Assembly (NCBI RefSeq): GCF_016888335.1
Contig: NZ_JAFEJG010000004.1
Coordinates: 2,046,001-2,110,000 of the forward strand
Direction of reading: 5' to 3'
Length of the DNA: 64,000 nt
Origin: Janibacter endophyticus
Lineage (GTDB): Bacteria; Actinomycetota; Actinomycetes; Actinomycetales; Dermatophilaceae
The position numbers were made by a program, and so were the translations under genes. The notes under the pieces were generated by a model. That model was not told the origin of the DNA. It made no database searches and saw only the letters and a list, made by a program, of their open reading frames with translations. Below, piece by piece: positions 33,692 through 42,753 of the stretch (positions are counted from its first letter, which is position 1; the number at the start of each line of letters is the position of its first letter).

Positions 33692-34375
33692 ATGAGCGAG
33701 ATCCAGCAGGTCCACGAGTACACCGGCGAGGTCGCCCCCGGCGGCCCCGTGCACGTCCGGGAGCTCCCGGCGCTGACGATCCGCAAGATGGCCGTCTCGG
33801 ACATGCACAACAACGTCTACCTCCTCACCTGCCGGGCCACCGGCGAGCAGCTGCTCATCGACGCGGCCGACGACGCCGAGCGCTGCCTCGCCCTCGTCCG
33901 CCTCGGCGGGGAGCGGCTCGGCCACCTCGTCACCACCCATCAGCACTGGGACCACCACCGGGCCCTGCCCGAGGTCGCCCGGGTCACCGGCGCGGAGACC
34001 TACGCCGGCGCCGACGACGCCGTGGCGCTGCCCGTCGCCCCGGACCACACCCTCGTCCAGGGCGACGTGATCCGGTGCGGTGACATCGAGCTCGAGGTGA
34101 GCCACCTCCGGGGCCACACGCCCGGGTCGGTGGCCCTCGCCTACCGCGACCCCGAGGGCTCGACGCACCTCTTCACGGGTGACTCGCTCTTCCCCGGCGG
34201 TGTCGGCAACACCAAGAACGAGGGGCAGAGCTTCGACTCGCTCTACCGCGACGTGCTCGAGCGGGTCTTCGCCGTCTATGACGACGACACGTGGTTCTAC
34301 CCGGGCCACGGCGCGGACTCGACCATCGGCGCCGAGCGCCCCCATCTCGACGAGTGGCGCGAGCGGGGCTGGTGA
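33692..34375 (+). CDS. Metallo-beta-lactamase-fold hydrolase
   Basis: A 227-residue protein of the glyoxalase II-like group. The metal motif HQHWDHH gives H83, H85, D87 and H88. Further ligands are the histidine in LRGHTPGS, the aspartate in [10 protein letters not shown] and the histidine in YPGHGADST. The same gene type is divergent from uvrA in M. tuberculosis (Rv1637c). Substrate unknown; a thioester such as S-lactoylglutathione is a family default and not shown here. The stop overlaps the EamA-gene GTG. Confidence 0.88.
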   Translation: MSEIQQVHEYTGEVAPGGPVHVRELPALTIRKMAVSDMHNNVYLLTCRATGEQLLIDAADDAERCLALVRLGGERLGHLVTTHQHWDHHRALPEVARVTGAETYAGADDAVALPVAPDHTLVQGDVIRCGDIELEVSHLRGHTPGSVALAYRDPEGSTHLFTGDSLFPGGVGNTKNEGQSFDSLYRDVLERVFAVYDDDTWFYPGHGADSTIGAERPHLDEWRERGW

Positions 34376-35256
34376 GCCGCGCCGACCTCGTCCCGGCGCC
34401 TCTCCTCGTCCTCGGCGGGGTCGTCTCCGTCCAGTTCGGCGGCGCCCTCGCGGCGACGCTCGTCCCCGAGATCGGGGCCGGTGCCTCGGTGCTCGTCCGG
34501 CTGCTCTTCGCGGCCGGCATCATGCTGCTCATCGCCCGGCCCCGGCTGCGCGGGCACACCCGGGAGGCCTGGTCGACGGTCCTGCTCTTCGGGCTCGCGC
34601 TCGGAGGGATGAACTGGTCCTTCTACGCCTCGCTCGCGCACCTGCCGATCGGGGTCGCCGTCACCCTCGAGTTCATCGGGCCGCTGCTGCTCGCGGCCTG
34701 GGGCTCGCGGCGCCCCCGTGACATCGCCGCCGTCATCGCGGCGGCCGGAGGGGTCGTGCTCGTCTCCGAGATCACCCAGACCCCGCTCTCCGAGCTGAGC
34801 CTCGAGGGGATCGGGCTCGCGCTGCTCGCCGGCGCCTTCTGGGCCTCGTACATCGTCTTCTCCGCCCGCACCGGCTCGGCCTTCGAGAAGCTCGACGGGC
34901 TCACCCTGGCGATGATCGTCGCCGTGGCCGTCGTGCTGCCGGCCGGCCTCGCCGGCTGGGAGAACGTGAGCACCGAGCACCTGGCGAAGGGGCTCGGTAT
35001 CGCGGTCCTCAGCTCGGTGCTGCCGTACTCCCTCGAGCTCATGGCCCTGCGCCGGCTGAGCGCCACGGTCTTCGGGATCCTGCTCAGCCTCGAGCCGGCC
35101 GTCGCGGCCCTCGCAGGGCTCATCGTCCTCGGGCAGGTGCTCTCGGGCGTGCAGCTGCTCGGCATGTCGTTCGTCGTCGTCGCGAGCGTCCTTGTCCTCG
35201 GGTTCGCGAGGCGCCCGGACGACGCCCCCGGTGACCTCACGGAGACCGGGGGCTGA
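34372..35256 (+). CDS. EamA-family (DMT) transporter
   Basis: A 294-residue membrane protein with ten hydrophobic helices in two EamA repeats. It resembles the RhtA threonine/homoserine exporter branch ([56 protein letters not shown]). The GTG overlaps the upstream stop (GTGA). It converges on terC with a 7-nt gap. The substrate is probably an amino acid or metabolite to be exported, by family only. Confidence 0.87.
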   Translation: MSRADLVPAPLLVLGGVVSVQFGGALAATLVPEIGAGASVLVRLLFAAGIMLLIARPRLRGHTREAWSTVLLFGLALGGMNWSFYASLAHLPIGVAVTLEFIGPLLLAAWGSRRPRDIAAVIAAAGGVVLVSEITQTPLSELSLEGIGLALLAGAFWASYIVFSARTGSAFEKLDGLTLAMIVAVAVVLPAGLAGWENVSTEHLAKGLGIAVLSSVLPYSLELMALRRLSATVFGILLSLEPAVAALAGLIVLGQVLSGVQLLGMSFVVVASVLVLGFARRPDDAPGDLTETGG

Positions 35257-35263
35257 GCCGGGG

Positions 35264-36304
35264 TCAGCCCTGGATGCCCGCCCTGTTGTCGCGGCGCGTC
35301 TTCCACAGGCTGGCGATCGTCGTGATGCCGAGGATGACGACGATGGCGCCGAGCGAGACAGAGATCGGGATCTCCGGGACGGCGACGTGCTCGCCACCGT
35401 TGATGAAGGGCAGCTCGTTCTCGTGCAGCGCGTGCAGGATGAGCTTGACGCCGATGAAGGCGAGCAGCACCGCCAGGCCGATCGTCAGGTAGACGAGCTT
35501 CTTGAGCAGGCCACCGATGAGGAAGTACAGCTGCCGCAGACCCATGAGGGCGAAGAGGTTGGCCGTGAGGACGAGGTAGGGCTCCTGCGTCAGGCCGTAG
35601 ATCGCCGGGATCGAGTCGAGGGCGAAGAGCAGGTCGGTCATGCCGAGCGCGAGGATGACGAAGAAGATCGGGGTCGCGACGCGCTTGCCGTTCTCCTTCG
35701 TGAAGATCTTCGGCCCCCACTCCTTGGTGGAGGGGACCGTCCGCTCCATCCACTTGAGCAGCTTGTTCTCCTCGAACTCCTCGTCCTCATCACCCTCGAA
35801 GGCCAGCTTGAAGGCGGTGTAGATGAGGAAGGCGCCGAAGAGGTAGAAGACCCAGGAGAACTGGTTGATCGCCGCGGCGCCGACGAAGATGAAGATGGCG
35901 CGCAGGACGATCGCGATGATGATGCCCCACATCAGGGCGATCTGCTGGTAGCGGCCCGGGACGCCGAACTTCGCCATGATGAGCAGGAAGATGAAGAGGT
36001 TGTCGATGGAGAGCGAGTACTCCGTCAACCACCCGGCGTAGAACTCGCCCGCCAGGGTGCTGCCTTCCGTGTACCAGATGCCCACACCGAAGAGGACGGC
36101 CGCGGTGATGTAGATCGCGAGGATCGTGCCGACCTCCTTGTTGGAGGGCACGTGGGGGTTGCGCGCGATCATGAAGACGTCGAAGGCCAGGACCGCCGCG
36201 GCGATGCCCATCGTGAGCAGCCAGACCCAGGTCGGCACGTCCATCGTGCCGCCGGGGATGATGGTCGGTGCCATGGCGGGGGCGCTGGCGAGGATCGGGT
36301 TCAC
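35264..36304 (-). CDS. TerC-family membrane protein (probable Mn export)
   Basis: A 346-residue protein with about nine helices and the TerC acidic motifs (AFDVFMIARN, YSLSIDNLFIFLLIM, TDLLFALDSIPAI). TerC proteins of the Alx/YceF type are linked to manganese efflux and metalation of exported proteins. The 5' region resembles a yybP-ykoY Mn riboswitch, which fits that role. The GTG at 36304 follows GAAGGTGAA; starts at downstream ATGs, such as the one before DVPTW, are possible. Confidence 0.9.
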   Translation of the reverse strand: MNPILASAPAMAPTIIPGGTMDVPTWVWLLTMGIAAAVLAFDVFMIARNPHVPSNKEVGTILAIYITAAVLFGVGIWYTEGSTLAGEFYAGWLTEYSLSIDNLFIFLLIMAKFGVPGRYQQIALMWGIIIAIVLRAIFIFVGAAAINQFSWVFYLFGAFLIYTAFKLAFEGDEDEEFEENKLLKWMERTVPSTKEWGPKIFTKENGKRVATPIFFVILALGMTDLLFALDSIPAIYGLTQEPYLVLTANLFALMGLRQLYFLIGGLLKKLVYLTIGLAVLLAFIGVKLILHALHENELPFINGGEHVAVPEIPISVSLGAIVVILGITTIASLWKTRRDNRAGIQG

Positions 36305-36315
36305 GTGTGGGGTTC

Positions 36316-36448
36316 ACCTTCCGGACAGGGGGTCGTCGTGTCCGGAGGTCTCTCCCACCACGACGGTGGCCGGCACCCCGGGCGCAGGCCTCCGGGCAGG
36401 AGCCTACGCCGTGATGACGAGGTTGCCGCGTGGGGATACTCCCCTCCG
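36316..36448 (-). promoter_or_regulatory. Candidate yybP-ykoY (Mn2+) riboswitch in the terC leader
   Basis: On the minus strand the leader runs GGGGAGTATCCCC, then CTCGTCATCACGGCGTAGG, then GAGACCTCCGGA, segments I recognise from the conserved core of yybP-ykoY RNAs upstream of actinobacterial terC genes. It ends in a hairpin CCGGACA-N11-TGTCCGG (36321-36345) that abuts the terC ribosome binding site, so the output may act on translation. The assignment is from memory of the consensus and was not computed. Confidence 0.6.
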
Positions 36449-36495
36449 CTCGCGTGAGTCTCTCAGAAATTCGGGGATGAGGACGAACCGACCGC

Positions 36496-38583
36496 TCAGC
36501 GGGTCGCCTCGGTCATCTGCCGGAGCTCCTTCTTGAGGTCACCGATCTCGTCGCGCAGCCGCGCCGCCAGCTCGAAGTGCAGGTCGGTGGCCGCCTGGTG
36601 CATCTGGCCGGTGAGCTCCTGGATGAGGTCGGCGAGCTCCCCGGCGGCCATGTCCTGACCGCGGGTCGCCGGGCCGGAGACGGGCGCCTTGCCGCCACCC
36701 TTGCCGCGCGACTGGGTGCGCCCGGAACCGATGAGCGCGTCGGTGTCGGCGTCCTCACGGCCCAGCAGGTCGGTGATGTCGGCGATCTTCTTGCGCAGCG
36801 GCTGCGGGTCGATCCCCCGCTCCGTGTTGTAGGCGAGCTGCTTCTCGCGGCGGCGGTGGGTCTCGTCGATGGCGAAGCGCATCGAGTCGGTGACGTTGTC
36901 GGCGTACATGTGCACCTGGCCCGAGACGTTGCGGGCCGCGCGGCCGATCGTCTGGATGAGCGAGCGGGAGCTGCGCAGGAAGCCCTCCTTGTCGGCGTCG
37001 AGGATGCTCACGAGCGAGACCTCCGGCAGGTCGAGCCCCTCGCGCAGCAGGTTGATACCGACGAGGACGTCGTACTCGCCGAGCCGCAGCTCACGGAGCA
37101 GCTCGACGCGGCGCAGGGTGTCGATGTCGCTGTGCAGGTATCGGACCCGCACCCCCTTGTCGAGGAGGTAGTCGGTGAGGTCCTCGGCCATCTTCTTCGT
37201 CAGGGTCGTCACGAGGACACGCTCGTCGCGCTCGGCGCGGATGCGGATCTCGTGGAGCAGGTCGTCGATCTGCCCCTTCGTCGGCTTGAGGACGATCTCC
37301 GGGTCGATGAGGCCGGTCGGGCGGATGATCTGCTCGACGAAGCCGTCGCTCTTGGCCATCTCGTAGTCGCCGGGCGTCGCCGAGAGGTAGACCGTCTGCC
37401 CGGTCCGCTCGAGGAACTCCTCCCAGGTCAGCGGCCGGTTGTCCATGGCGCTCGGCAGCCGGAAGCCGTGGTCGACGAGCGTGCGCTTGCGCGAGGCGTC
37501 GCCCTCGTACATCGCCCCGATCTGGGGGACGGTGACGTGCGACTCGTCGATGACGAGGACGAAGTCCTCGGGGAAGTAGTCGAGCAGGCAGTTCGGCGCC
37601 GAGCCCGGGAGCCGGCCGTCGATGTGCATCGAGTAGTTCTCGATCCCCGAGCAGCTCCCGACCTGGCGCATCATCTCGATGTCGTACGTCGTGCGCATGC
37701 GCAGCCGCTGGGCCTCGAGCAGCTTGCCCTGGCTCTCGAAGAGCGCGAGCTGCTGCTCGAGCTCGGACTCGATGCCGGCGATCGCCCGCTCCATCCGCTC
37801 CGGGCCGGCGACGTAGTGGGTCGCGGGGAAGACGTACATCTCCTGCTCCTCGCGGACCACCTCGCCGGTCAGCGGGTGCAGCGTGTAGATCCGCTCGATC
37901 TCGTCGCCGAAGAGCTCGATGCGGAGCGCGTGCTCCTCGTAGACCGGGATGATCTCGATGGTGTCGCCCCGGACCCGGAAGGTGCCTCGGGTGAAGGCGA
38001 GGTCGTTGCGGGTGTACTGCATCGTGACGAACTGGCGCAGCAGGGTGTCGCGGTCGACCTCGTCGCCGACGCTCAGCCGCACCATCCGGTCGACGTACTC
38101 CTGCGGGGTGCCGAGGCCGTAGATGCAGGAGACGGACGCGACGACGACGACGTCACGCCGGGTGAGCAGGCTGTTGGTCGCCGAGTGCCGCAGCCGCTCG
38201 ACCTCCTCGTTGACCGAGCTGTCCTTCTCGATGTAGGTGTCCGACTGCGGGACGTAGGCCTCGGGCTGGTAGTAGTCGTAGTAGCTGACGAAGTACTCGA
38301 CCGCGTTGTTGGGCAGCAGCTCGCGGAACTCGTTGGCCAGCTGGGCGGCCAGCGTCTTGTTGGGCGCCATGACGAGCGTCGGCCGCTGGATCTGCTCGAT
38401 GAGCCAGGCCGTCGTCGCCGACTTGCCGGTGCCGGTGGCGCCGAGGAGGACGATGTCCTGCTCCCCCGCGTTGACCCGCCGCGCCAGCTCGGCGATGGCC
38501 GCCGGCTGGTCACCGGCAGGCTCGAAGTCGGAGACCACGTCGAAGGGGGCCACCGTGCGCTGCAGATCTGTCACCGGACGCAT
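36496..38583 (-). CDS. uvrB: Excinuclease ABC subunit B
   Basis: A 695-residue helicase-like protein that verifies damage between UvrA and UvrC. Walker A GATGTGKS, the beta-hairpin [24 protein letters not shown]-like [10 protein letters not shown], helicase motif [11 protein letters not shown] and the C-terminal UVR domain ([20 protein letters not shown]) are all present. The ATG at 38583 follows TAGGTT by 6 nt (leaderless). A downstream in-frame GTG (VTDLQ) is the alternative start. Confidence 0.97.
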   Translation of the reverse strand: MRPVTDLQRTVAPFDVVSDFEPAGDQPAAIAELARRVNAGEQDIVLLGATGTGKSATTAWLIEQIQRPTLVMAPNKTLAAQLANEFRELLPNNAVEYFVSYYDYYQPEAYVPQSDTYIEKDSSVNEEVERLRHSATNSLLTRRDVVVVASVSCIYGLGTPQEYVDRMVRLSVGDEVDRDTLLRQFVTMQYTRNDLAFTRGTFRVRGDTIEIIPVYEEHALRIELFGDEIERIYTLHPLTGEVVREEQEMYVFPATHYVAGPERMERAIAGIESELEQQLALFESQGKLLEAQRLRMRTTYDIEMMRQVGSCSGIENYSMHIDGRLPGSAPNCLLDYFPEDFVLVIDESHVTVPQIGAMYEGDASRKRTLVDHGFRLPSAMDNRPLTWEEFLERTGQTVYLSATPGDYEMAKSDGFVEQIIRPTGLIDPEIVLKPTKGQIDDLLHEIRIRAERDERVLVTTLTKKMAEDLTDYLLDKGVRVRYLHSDIDTLRRVELLRELRLGEYDVLVGINLLREGLDLPEVSLVSILDADKEGFLRSSRSLIQTIGRAARNVSGQVHMYADNVTDSMRFAIDETHRRREKQLAYNTERGIDPQPLRKKIADITDLLGREDADTDALIGSGRTQSRGKGGGKAPVSGPATRGQDMAAGELADLIQELTGQMHQAATDLHFELAARLRDEIGDLKKELRQMTEATR

Positions 38584-38589
38584 ACGCCC

Positions 38590-38595
38590 AACCTA
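38590..38595 (-). promoter_or_regulatory. -10 hexamer of uvrB, leaderless start
   Basis: TAGGTT ends 6 nt before the ATG at 38583. No LexA-type dyad is visible. Confidence 0.5.
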
Positions 38596-38629
38596 AGGCC
38601 GGGCACCGACAGCGGTATTCCCCGGCCCC

Positions 38630-38980
38630 TCAGAACTCGACCGGGAAGTCCGGCCCCGCGGGCGCCGTGCCCCCGCGGATCGTGCGCCAGTGCCCGCCGG
38701 GGCCGCGCCGCAGGGTCCACGACCCCAGGCTCGCGTACGCCCCGAGGTCCGCGACGAGGCGACGGACCACCCCTTCGGCCTCGTCGTCCTCCTCGACGTC
38801 GCTCGTCGGCTCGACGAGGAAGCGCAGGTGGATCTGCGGCTGCATCCGGACGAGCTCGACAGAGCGGTCCTCGACCCGGTGGGTCCGCGCGAGGATCTCC
38901 TCGGCGGTCGGCAGGACCGACGGCGGCGAGACTCCCGGACGCGTGGCGTGGACGTCGATCGCGACACGGTAGGACGGCAT
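38630..38980 (-). CDS. Conserved hypothetical protein downstream of coaE
   Basis: A 116-residue protein without a signal peptide or membrane segment, and I do not recognise its family. It begins with YRVAIDVHATRPGVSPPSVL, contains an acidic loop EPTSDVEEDDEAEG and ends with GGTAPAGPDFPVEF. The ATG shares one base with the coaE stop (TGATG), so it is translationally coupled to CoaE-GrpB. The alpha/beta-looking make-up suggests a small soluble protein. Confidence 0.75.
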   Translation of the reverse strand: MPSYRVAIDVHATRPGVSPPSVLPTAEEILARTHRVEDRSVELVRMQPQIHLRFLVEPTSDVEEDDEAEGVVRRLVADLGAYASLGSWTLRRGPGGHWRTIRGGTAPAGPDFPVEF

Positions 38981-40176
38981 CAGCCGTGCCCTGGCGCCCA
39001 GCCGGTGCTGTCCGCCCACGCCTGGGCGCGGCCCTCGATCTCGGCGAACCACGGCTCCTTGGCCTCGGCGTACTCCTCCCACCGGGGGTGCTCGGCGACG
39101 GCTCGCTCCTTGAGGGCCGCATAGTCGGCGCGGGCCGGGCCCTCCGCCCGCAGCCAGTCGCGGAAGAGCAGCGCCCAGCGCCAGCCCGGCGAGCCGACCT
39201 CGCGGACATGGAGGTGCACCATGCGCCCCGGGTCGGCCGACGTGTGGAAGCGCTTCGGCCAGAGCGAGCCGTCCTTGCTCTCGTCGCGGTCGATGTGGGC
39301 GCTGCGCGGGTACCCCAGGGCCGCCAGCGCCTCGACGAGCTCCGGGTCGTCGGCCTCCGCCATCGACGCCACCCCGAGCTGGAGGTCGATGACGTCCTTC
39401 GCGACGAGCCCGGTGACCGCGGTCGACCCGACGTGGTCCGCGGTGACGACCCGCTCCCCCAGCCCGTGCCGGATCCGGGCGATCAGCCGCTCCGCCGTCT
39501 CGGGCCAGGCCGCGTCCGGGTCGACGAGGGTCACCTCCGCCGGTCGGGCGGCCCGCCGGCCGGCCGCGAGGTTGTCGGCGAAGGGGGTGAGCCGCTCGGT
39601 CCACAGCCGGTCGACCTGGGCGAGCGTCTCGTCCGGCGTGCCGTTGTTGTCGACGACGATGTCGGCGGCGGCCCGCCGCTCCGTGTCGCTCACCTGCGCC
39701 CGCATCCGCGCGCGGGCGTCCTCCTCGGGGATCCCCCGGTGCTCGACGAGCCGACGCACGCGGGTCTCGACGTCCGTGTCGACGACGAGGACGAGGTGGT
39801 ACTCCGCCCCCATCGACTTCTCGACGAGCAGCGGCATGTCGTGGACGAGCACGCGGCTGCCGGCGGCGCGCGCCTCCTCGCGCAGCCGAGCCGTGCGCTC
39901 CCAGATCGCCGGGTGCGTGATCTCCTCGAGGTCGCGCAGCGCCGCCGGGTCGCCGAAGACCACCCGGCCGAGGGCCGGCCGGTCCAGCTCACCGTCGGCC
40001 GTCAGCAGGTCCGTGCCGAAACGCTCCGCGATCCGCGCCAGCGCCGGCTCCCCCTCCGCCACGACCTCCCGGGCGATCGCGTCGGCGTCGAGGACCACGG
40101 CACCGAGCTCACGCAGCCGCGCGGCGACCGTCGACTTGCCCGACCCGATGCCTCCGGTGAGTCCGAGATGCAGCAT
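38980..40176 (-). CDS. coaE: Dephospho-CoA kinase fused to a GrpB/UPF0157 domain
   Basis: A 398-residue two-domain protein. Residues 1-200 are dephospho-CoA kinase, the last step of CoA synthesis, with P-loop TGGIGSGKST at 7-16 and the catalytic region VVLDADAIAREVV. Residues about 215-398 form a GrpB domain (ADHVGSTAVTGLVAKDVIDL), a nucleotidyltransferase-like fold. The same fusion is known in mycobacteria. The ATG at 40176 follows TAGGGT by 6 nt; a GTG two codons upstream is the alternative. Confidence 0.93.
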   Translation of the reverse strand: MLHLGLTGGIGSGKSTVAARLRELGAVVLDADAIAREVVAEGEPALARIAERFGTDLLTADGELDRPALGRVVFGDPAALRDLEEITHPAIWERTARLREEARAAGSRVLVHDMPLLVEKSMGAEYHLVLVVDTDVETRVRRLVEHRGIPEEDARARMRAQVSDTERRAAADIVVDNNGTPDETLAQVDRLWTERLTPFADNLAAGRRAARPAEVTLVDPDAAWPETAERLIARIRHGLGERVVTADHVGSTAVTGLVAKDVIDLQLGVASMAEADDPELVEALAALGYPRSAHIDRDESKDGSLWPKRFHTSADPGRMVHLHVREVGSPGWRWALLFRDWLRAEGPARADYAALKERAVAEHPRWEEYAEAKEPWFAEIEGRAQAWADSTGWAPGHG

Positions 40177-40182
40177 GGGCAC

Positions 40183-40188
40183 ACCCTA
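40183..40188 (-). promoter_or_regulatory. -10 hexamer of coaE, leaderless start
   Basis: TAGGGT ends 6 nt before the ATG at 40176. It lies just beyond the rpsA terminator, so coaE has its own promoter. Confidence 0.5.
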
Positions 40189-40196
40189 GGCAACGA

Positions 40197-40235
40197 CGAA
40201 GGGGCCCGCACCGATGACCGGTGCGGACCCCTTCG
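40197..40235 (-). terminator. rpsA terminator
   Basis: A 17-bp stem with one mismatch: CGAAGGGG-C-CCGCACCG, loop, then the complementary arm ending CCCCTTCG. It lies 16 nt after the rpsA stop. The stem base is an inverted pair of the frequent octamer CGAAGGGG. Confidence 0.8.
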
Positions 40236-40250
40236 AGGGTGATCCGAGGA

Positions 40251-41744
40251 TCAGTTGCCCGTGAGCTTCTCCCGCAGGGCGGCCAGCGCCTCGTCCGAGG
40301 CGAGCGTGCCCTCGGAGGCCGGGGCCGACGGGGTGGAGGAGCTGCTCGACGAGCTGGTGTCGCTCGAGTACGAGCTGACCGAGACACCCGAGTCGCCGGA
40401 CTCGGCGGCAGCGGCGTCCTCGGCGGCCGACTTCTCGACCTGCGCGCGGTGCGCCTCCCAGCGGGCGTGCGCGTCGGCGTACTGCTTCTCCCACGCCTCC
40501 CGCTGCGCCTCGTAGCCCTCGAGCCACTCGTTGGTCTCCGGGTCGAAGCCCTCGGGGTACTTGTAGTTCCCCTTCTCGTCGTACTCGGCGGCCATGCCGT
40601 AGAGCGTCGGGTCGAACTCGGTGAGGTTCGCACCGTCCTCGTTGGCCTGCTTGAGGCTCAGCGAGATGCGGCGACGCTCGAGGTCGATGTCGATGACCTT
40701 GACGAAGATCTCGGTGCCGACGGTGACGACCTGCTCCGGCAGCTCCACGTGGCGCTCGGCCAGCTCGGAGATGTGGACGAGGCCCTCGATGCCGTCCTCG
40801 ACGCGCACGAACGCACCGAAGGGGACGAGCTTGGTGACCTTGCCCGGGACGACCTGACCGATCGCGTGGGTCCGGGCGAAGTGCTGCCACGGGTCCTCCT
40901 GCGTCGCCTTGAGCGAGAGGGAGACGCGCTCGCGGTCCATGTCGACGTCGAGCACCTCGACGGTGACCTCGTCGCCGACCTCGACGACCTCACCCGGGTG
41001 GTCGATGTGCTTCCAGGACAGCTCGGAGACGTGGACGAGACCGTCGACGCCGCCAAGGTCCACGAACGCACCGAAGTTGACGATCGAGGAGACGACGCCG
41101 GAGCGGACCTGGCCCTTCTGCAGCTCCTTGAGGAAGGTGGTCCGGACCTCGGACTGCGTCTGCTCGAGCCACGCACGACGCGACAGGACGACGTTGTTGC
41201 GGTTCTTGTCGAGCTCGATGATCTTGGCCTCGATCTCCTTGCCGACGTACGGCTGGAGGTCGCGGACACGGCGCATCTCGACGAGGGAGGCCGGGAGGAA
41301 GCCACGCAGGCCGATGTCGAGGATGAGACCACCCTTGACGACCTCGATGACGGAGCCGGTGACGACGCCGTCCTCCTCCTTGATCTTCTCGATCGTGCCC
41401 CAGGCGCGCTCGTACTGCGCACGCTTCTTGGACAGGATGAGACGACCCTCCTTGTCCTCCTTCTGGAGGACGAGGGCCTCGACGGCGTCACCGACGGCGA
41501 CGACCTCGCCCGGGTCGACGTCGTGCTTGATGCTCAGCTCGCGCGAGGGGATGACACCCTCGGTCTTGTAGCCGATGTCGAGAAGGACCTCGTCGCGGTC
41601 GACCTTGACGATGTAGCCCTCGACGATGTCGCCATCGTTGAAGTCCTTGATGGTCGCGTCGATGGCGGCGAGGAGGTCTTCCTGAGAACCGATGTCGTTG
41701 ACAGCGATCTCGGGGGCGGTCTGGGAGACCGTGGTGGCAGTCAT
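40251..41744 (-). CDS. rpsA: 30S ribosomal protein S1
   Basis: A 497-residue RNA-binding protein of the small ribosomal subunit with four S1 domains (about residues 40-105, 120-190, 205-277 and 292-362; for example VVSSIVNFGAFVDLGGVDGL). It then has an acidic, aromatic stretch and a Ser/Asp/Ala-rich tail with a run of eight serines. It has fewer S1 domains than the six-domain E. coli protein, as expected in actinobacteria. The ATG at 41744 has GGAG upstream. In M. tuberculosis rpsA is next to polA and coaE; here polA is 12.7 kb away. Confidence 0.96.
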   Translation of the reverse strand: MTATTVSQTAPEIAVNDIGSQEDLLAAIDATIKDFNDGDIVEGYIVKVDRDEVLLDIGYKTEGVIPSRELSIKHDVDPGEVVAVGDAVEALVLQKEDKEGRLILSKKRAQYERAWGTIEKIKEEDGVVTGSVIEVVKGGLILDIGLRGFLPASLVEMRRVRDLQPYVGKEIEAKIIELDKNRNNVVLSRRAWLEQTQSEVRTTFLKELQKGQVRSGVVSSIVNFGAFVDLGGVDGLVHVSELSWKHIDHPGEVVEVGDEVTVEVLDVDMDRERVSLSLKATQEDPWQHFARTHAIGQVVPGKVTKLVPFGAFVRVEDGIEGLVHISELAERHVELPEQVVTVGTEIFVKVIDIDLERRRISLSLKQANEDGANLTEFDPTLYGMAAEYDEKGNYKYPEGFDPETNEWLEGYEAQREAWEKQYADAHARWEAHRAQVEKSAAEDAAAAESGDSGVSVSSYSSDTSSSSSSSTPSAPASEGTLASDEALAALREKLTGN

Positions 41745-41760
41745 GTAGTAGGAGCTCCGA

Positions 41761-41788
41761 TGCGGACAGTTCGTTGTGCGGACAGGTT
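41761..41788 (-). repeat. Direct repeat in the rpsA leader
   Basis: TGCGGACAG occurs at 41761 and again at 41777 (plus-strand reading), 16 nt apart, within the roughly 100-nt untranslated leader of rpsA. It may be an RNA- or protein-binding site; there is no further support. Confidence 0.35.
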
Positions 41789-41852
41789 GTGCTGCGATTG
41801 CGGCCAGGTGGCGATGCGCATGAGAATGCACAGGCACACGAAGCGCTCTCCG

Positions 41853-41858
41853 ATCCTA
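41853..41858 (-). promoter_or_regulatory. -10 hexamer of rpsA
   Basis: TAGGAT on the minus strand gives a leader of about 100 nt before the ATG at 41744, unusually long next to the many leaderless genes here, and leaves room for regulation of S1. Confidence 0.45.
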
Positions 41859-41916
41859 GCGGCCCCGGGGGGTCTGTACCAAGCGGCCCCTGCGGGCGGG
41901 CCCGGACGGAGGACGG

Positions 41917-42723
41917 ATGAGCGAAGGGGTGGCCCGGCGGGCGGCCGACGACGCGGAGAGCGTCGCGGCCAACCGCGCGTGGTGGGACCGGGAGTCCCAG
42001 GACTACTACGTGGAGCACGGCTCCTTCCTCGGCGACCGCGACCTCGTCTGGGGGCCGGAGGGATGGCACGAGCGCGAGCTGCGCTGCCTCGGCGACCGGG
42101 ACCTCGCCGGCTCCGTCGTCCTGGAGTTCGGCGGCGGCGCCGCCCAGGGCGGCCGCTGGCTGGCCGACCAGGGCGCCCGGGTCGTCTCGACCGACCTCTC
42201 CCTCGGGATGCTGCGGAGGGGCCGGGAGATCGACGACCGCTCCCCCGGCCGGCCACGGCCCTCGCTCGTCCAGTGCCCGGCGCAGCGGCTCCCCTTCGCC
42301 GACGGCTCTTTCGACCTCGCCGTCTCGGCGTACGGCGCGACCCCCTTCGTCGCCGACTCCGCGGGCCTCCTGCGTGAGATCGCCCGGGTCCTGCGACCCG
42401 GGGGCCGCGTCGCCTTCTCGACGAGCCACCCGGTGCGCTGGGCCTTCCCCGACGTCCCGGGCCCTGAGGGGCTGACAGCCCACGGGTCGTACTTCGACCG
42501 CACCCCGTACGTCGAGACCGACGCGTCAGGGCGGGCGACCTACGTCGAGCACCACCGCACCCTGGGCGACCGGGTCCGCGAGATCGTCGGTGCCGGGCTG
42601 ATCCTCGAGGACCTCGTCGAGCCGGAGTGGCCCGAGCGGAACCCGTCGACGTGGGGTGGCTGGTCGCCGCTGCGGGGAGAGCACCTCCCGGGCACGGCGA
42701 TCTTCGTGTGCCGGCGGCCGTAG
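41917..42723 (+). CDS. Class I SAM-dependent methyltransferase
   Basis: A 268-residue methyltransferase of the Methyltransf_11 group. The SAM-binding motif I is VLEFGGGAAQGGRWL, motif II region RVVSTDLSLGMLRRG, and the post-motif FDLAVSAYGATPF and LLREIARVLRPGGRVAFST are intact. The ATG at 41917 has GGAGGA upstream. A methyltransferase divergent from rpsA is, as I recall, common in actinobacteria, so I treat it as backbone and not part of the island. Substrate unknown. A terminator overlaps its stop. Confidence 0.87.
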   Translation: MSEGVARRAADDAESVAANRAWWDRESQDYYVEHGSFLGDRDLVWGPEGWHERELRCLGDRDLAGSVVLEFGGGAAQGGRWLADQGARVVSTDLSLGMLRRGREIDDRSPGRPRPSLVQCPAQRLPFADGSFDLAVSAYGATPFVADSAGLLREIARVLRPGGRVAFSTSHPVRWAFPDVPGPEGLTAHGSYFDRTPYVETDASGRATYVEHHRTLGDRVREIVGAGLILEDLVEPEWPERNPSTWGGWSPLRGEHLPGTAIFVCRRP

Positions 42724-42742
42724 ATCACGGCCGCCGGCACAC
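42706..42742. terminator. Bidirectional terminator overlapping the methyltransferase stop
   Basis: A perfect 16-bp inverted repeat: arm GTGTGCCGGCGGCCGT, loop AGATC. It contains the last codons and TAG stop of the methyltransferase gene and lies 11 nt beyond the stop of the converging DUF3068 gene. Confidence 0.8.
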
Positions 42743-42753
42743 GAGGGTCTCTC

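Noticed and set aside
36577-40242. 1221-codon plus-strand frame covering uvrB and coaE
   Set aside because: Antisense shadow of two certain genes; no recognisable domain and no ribosome binding site.
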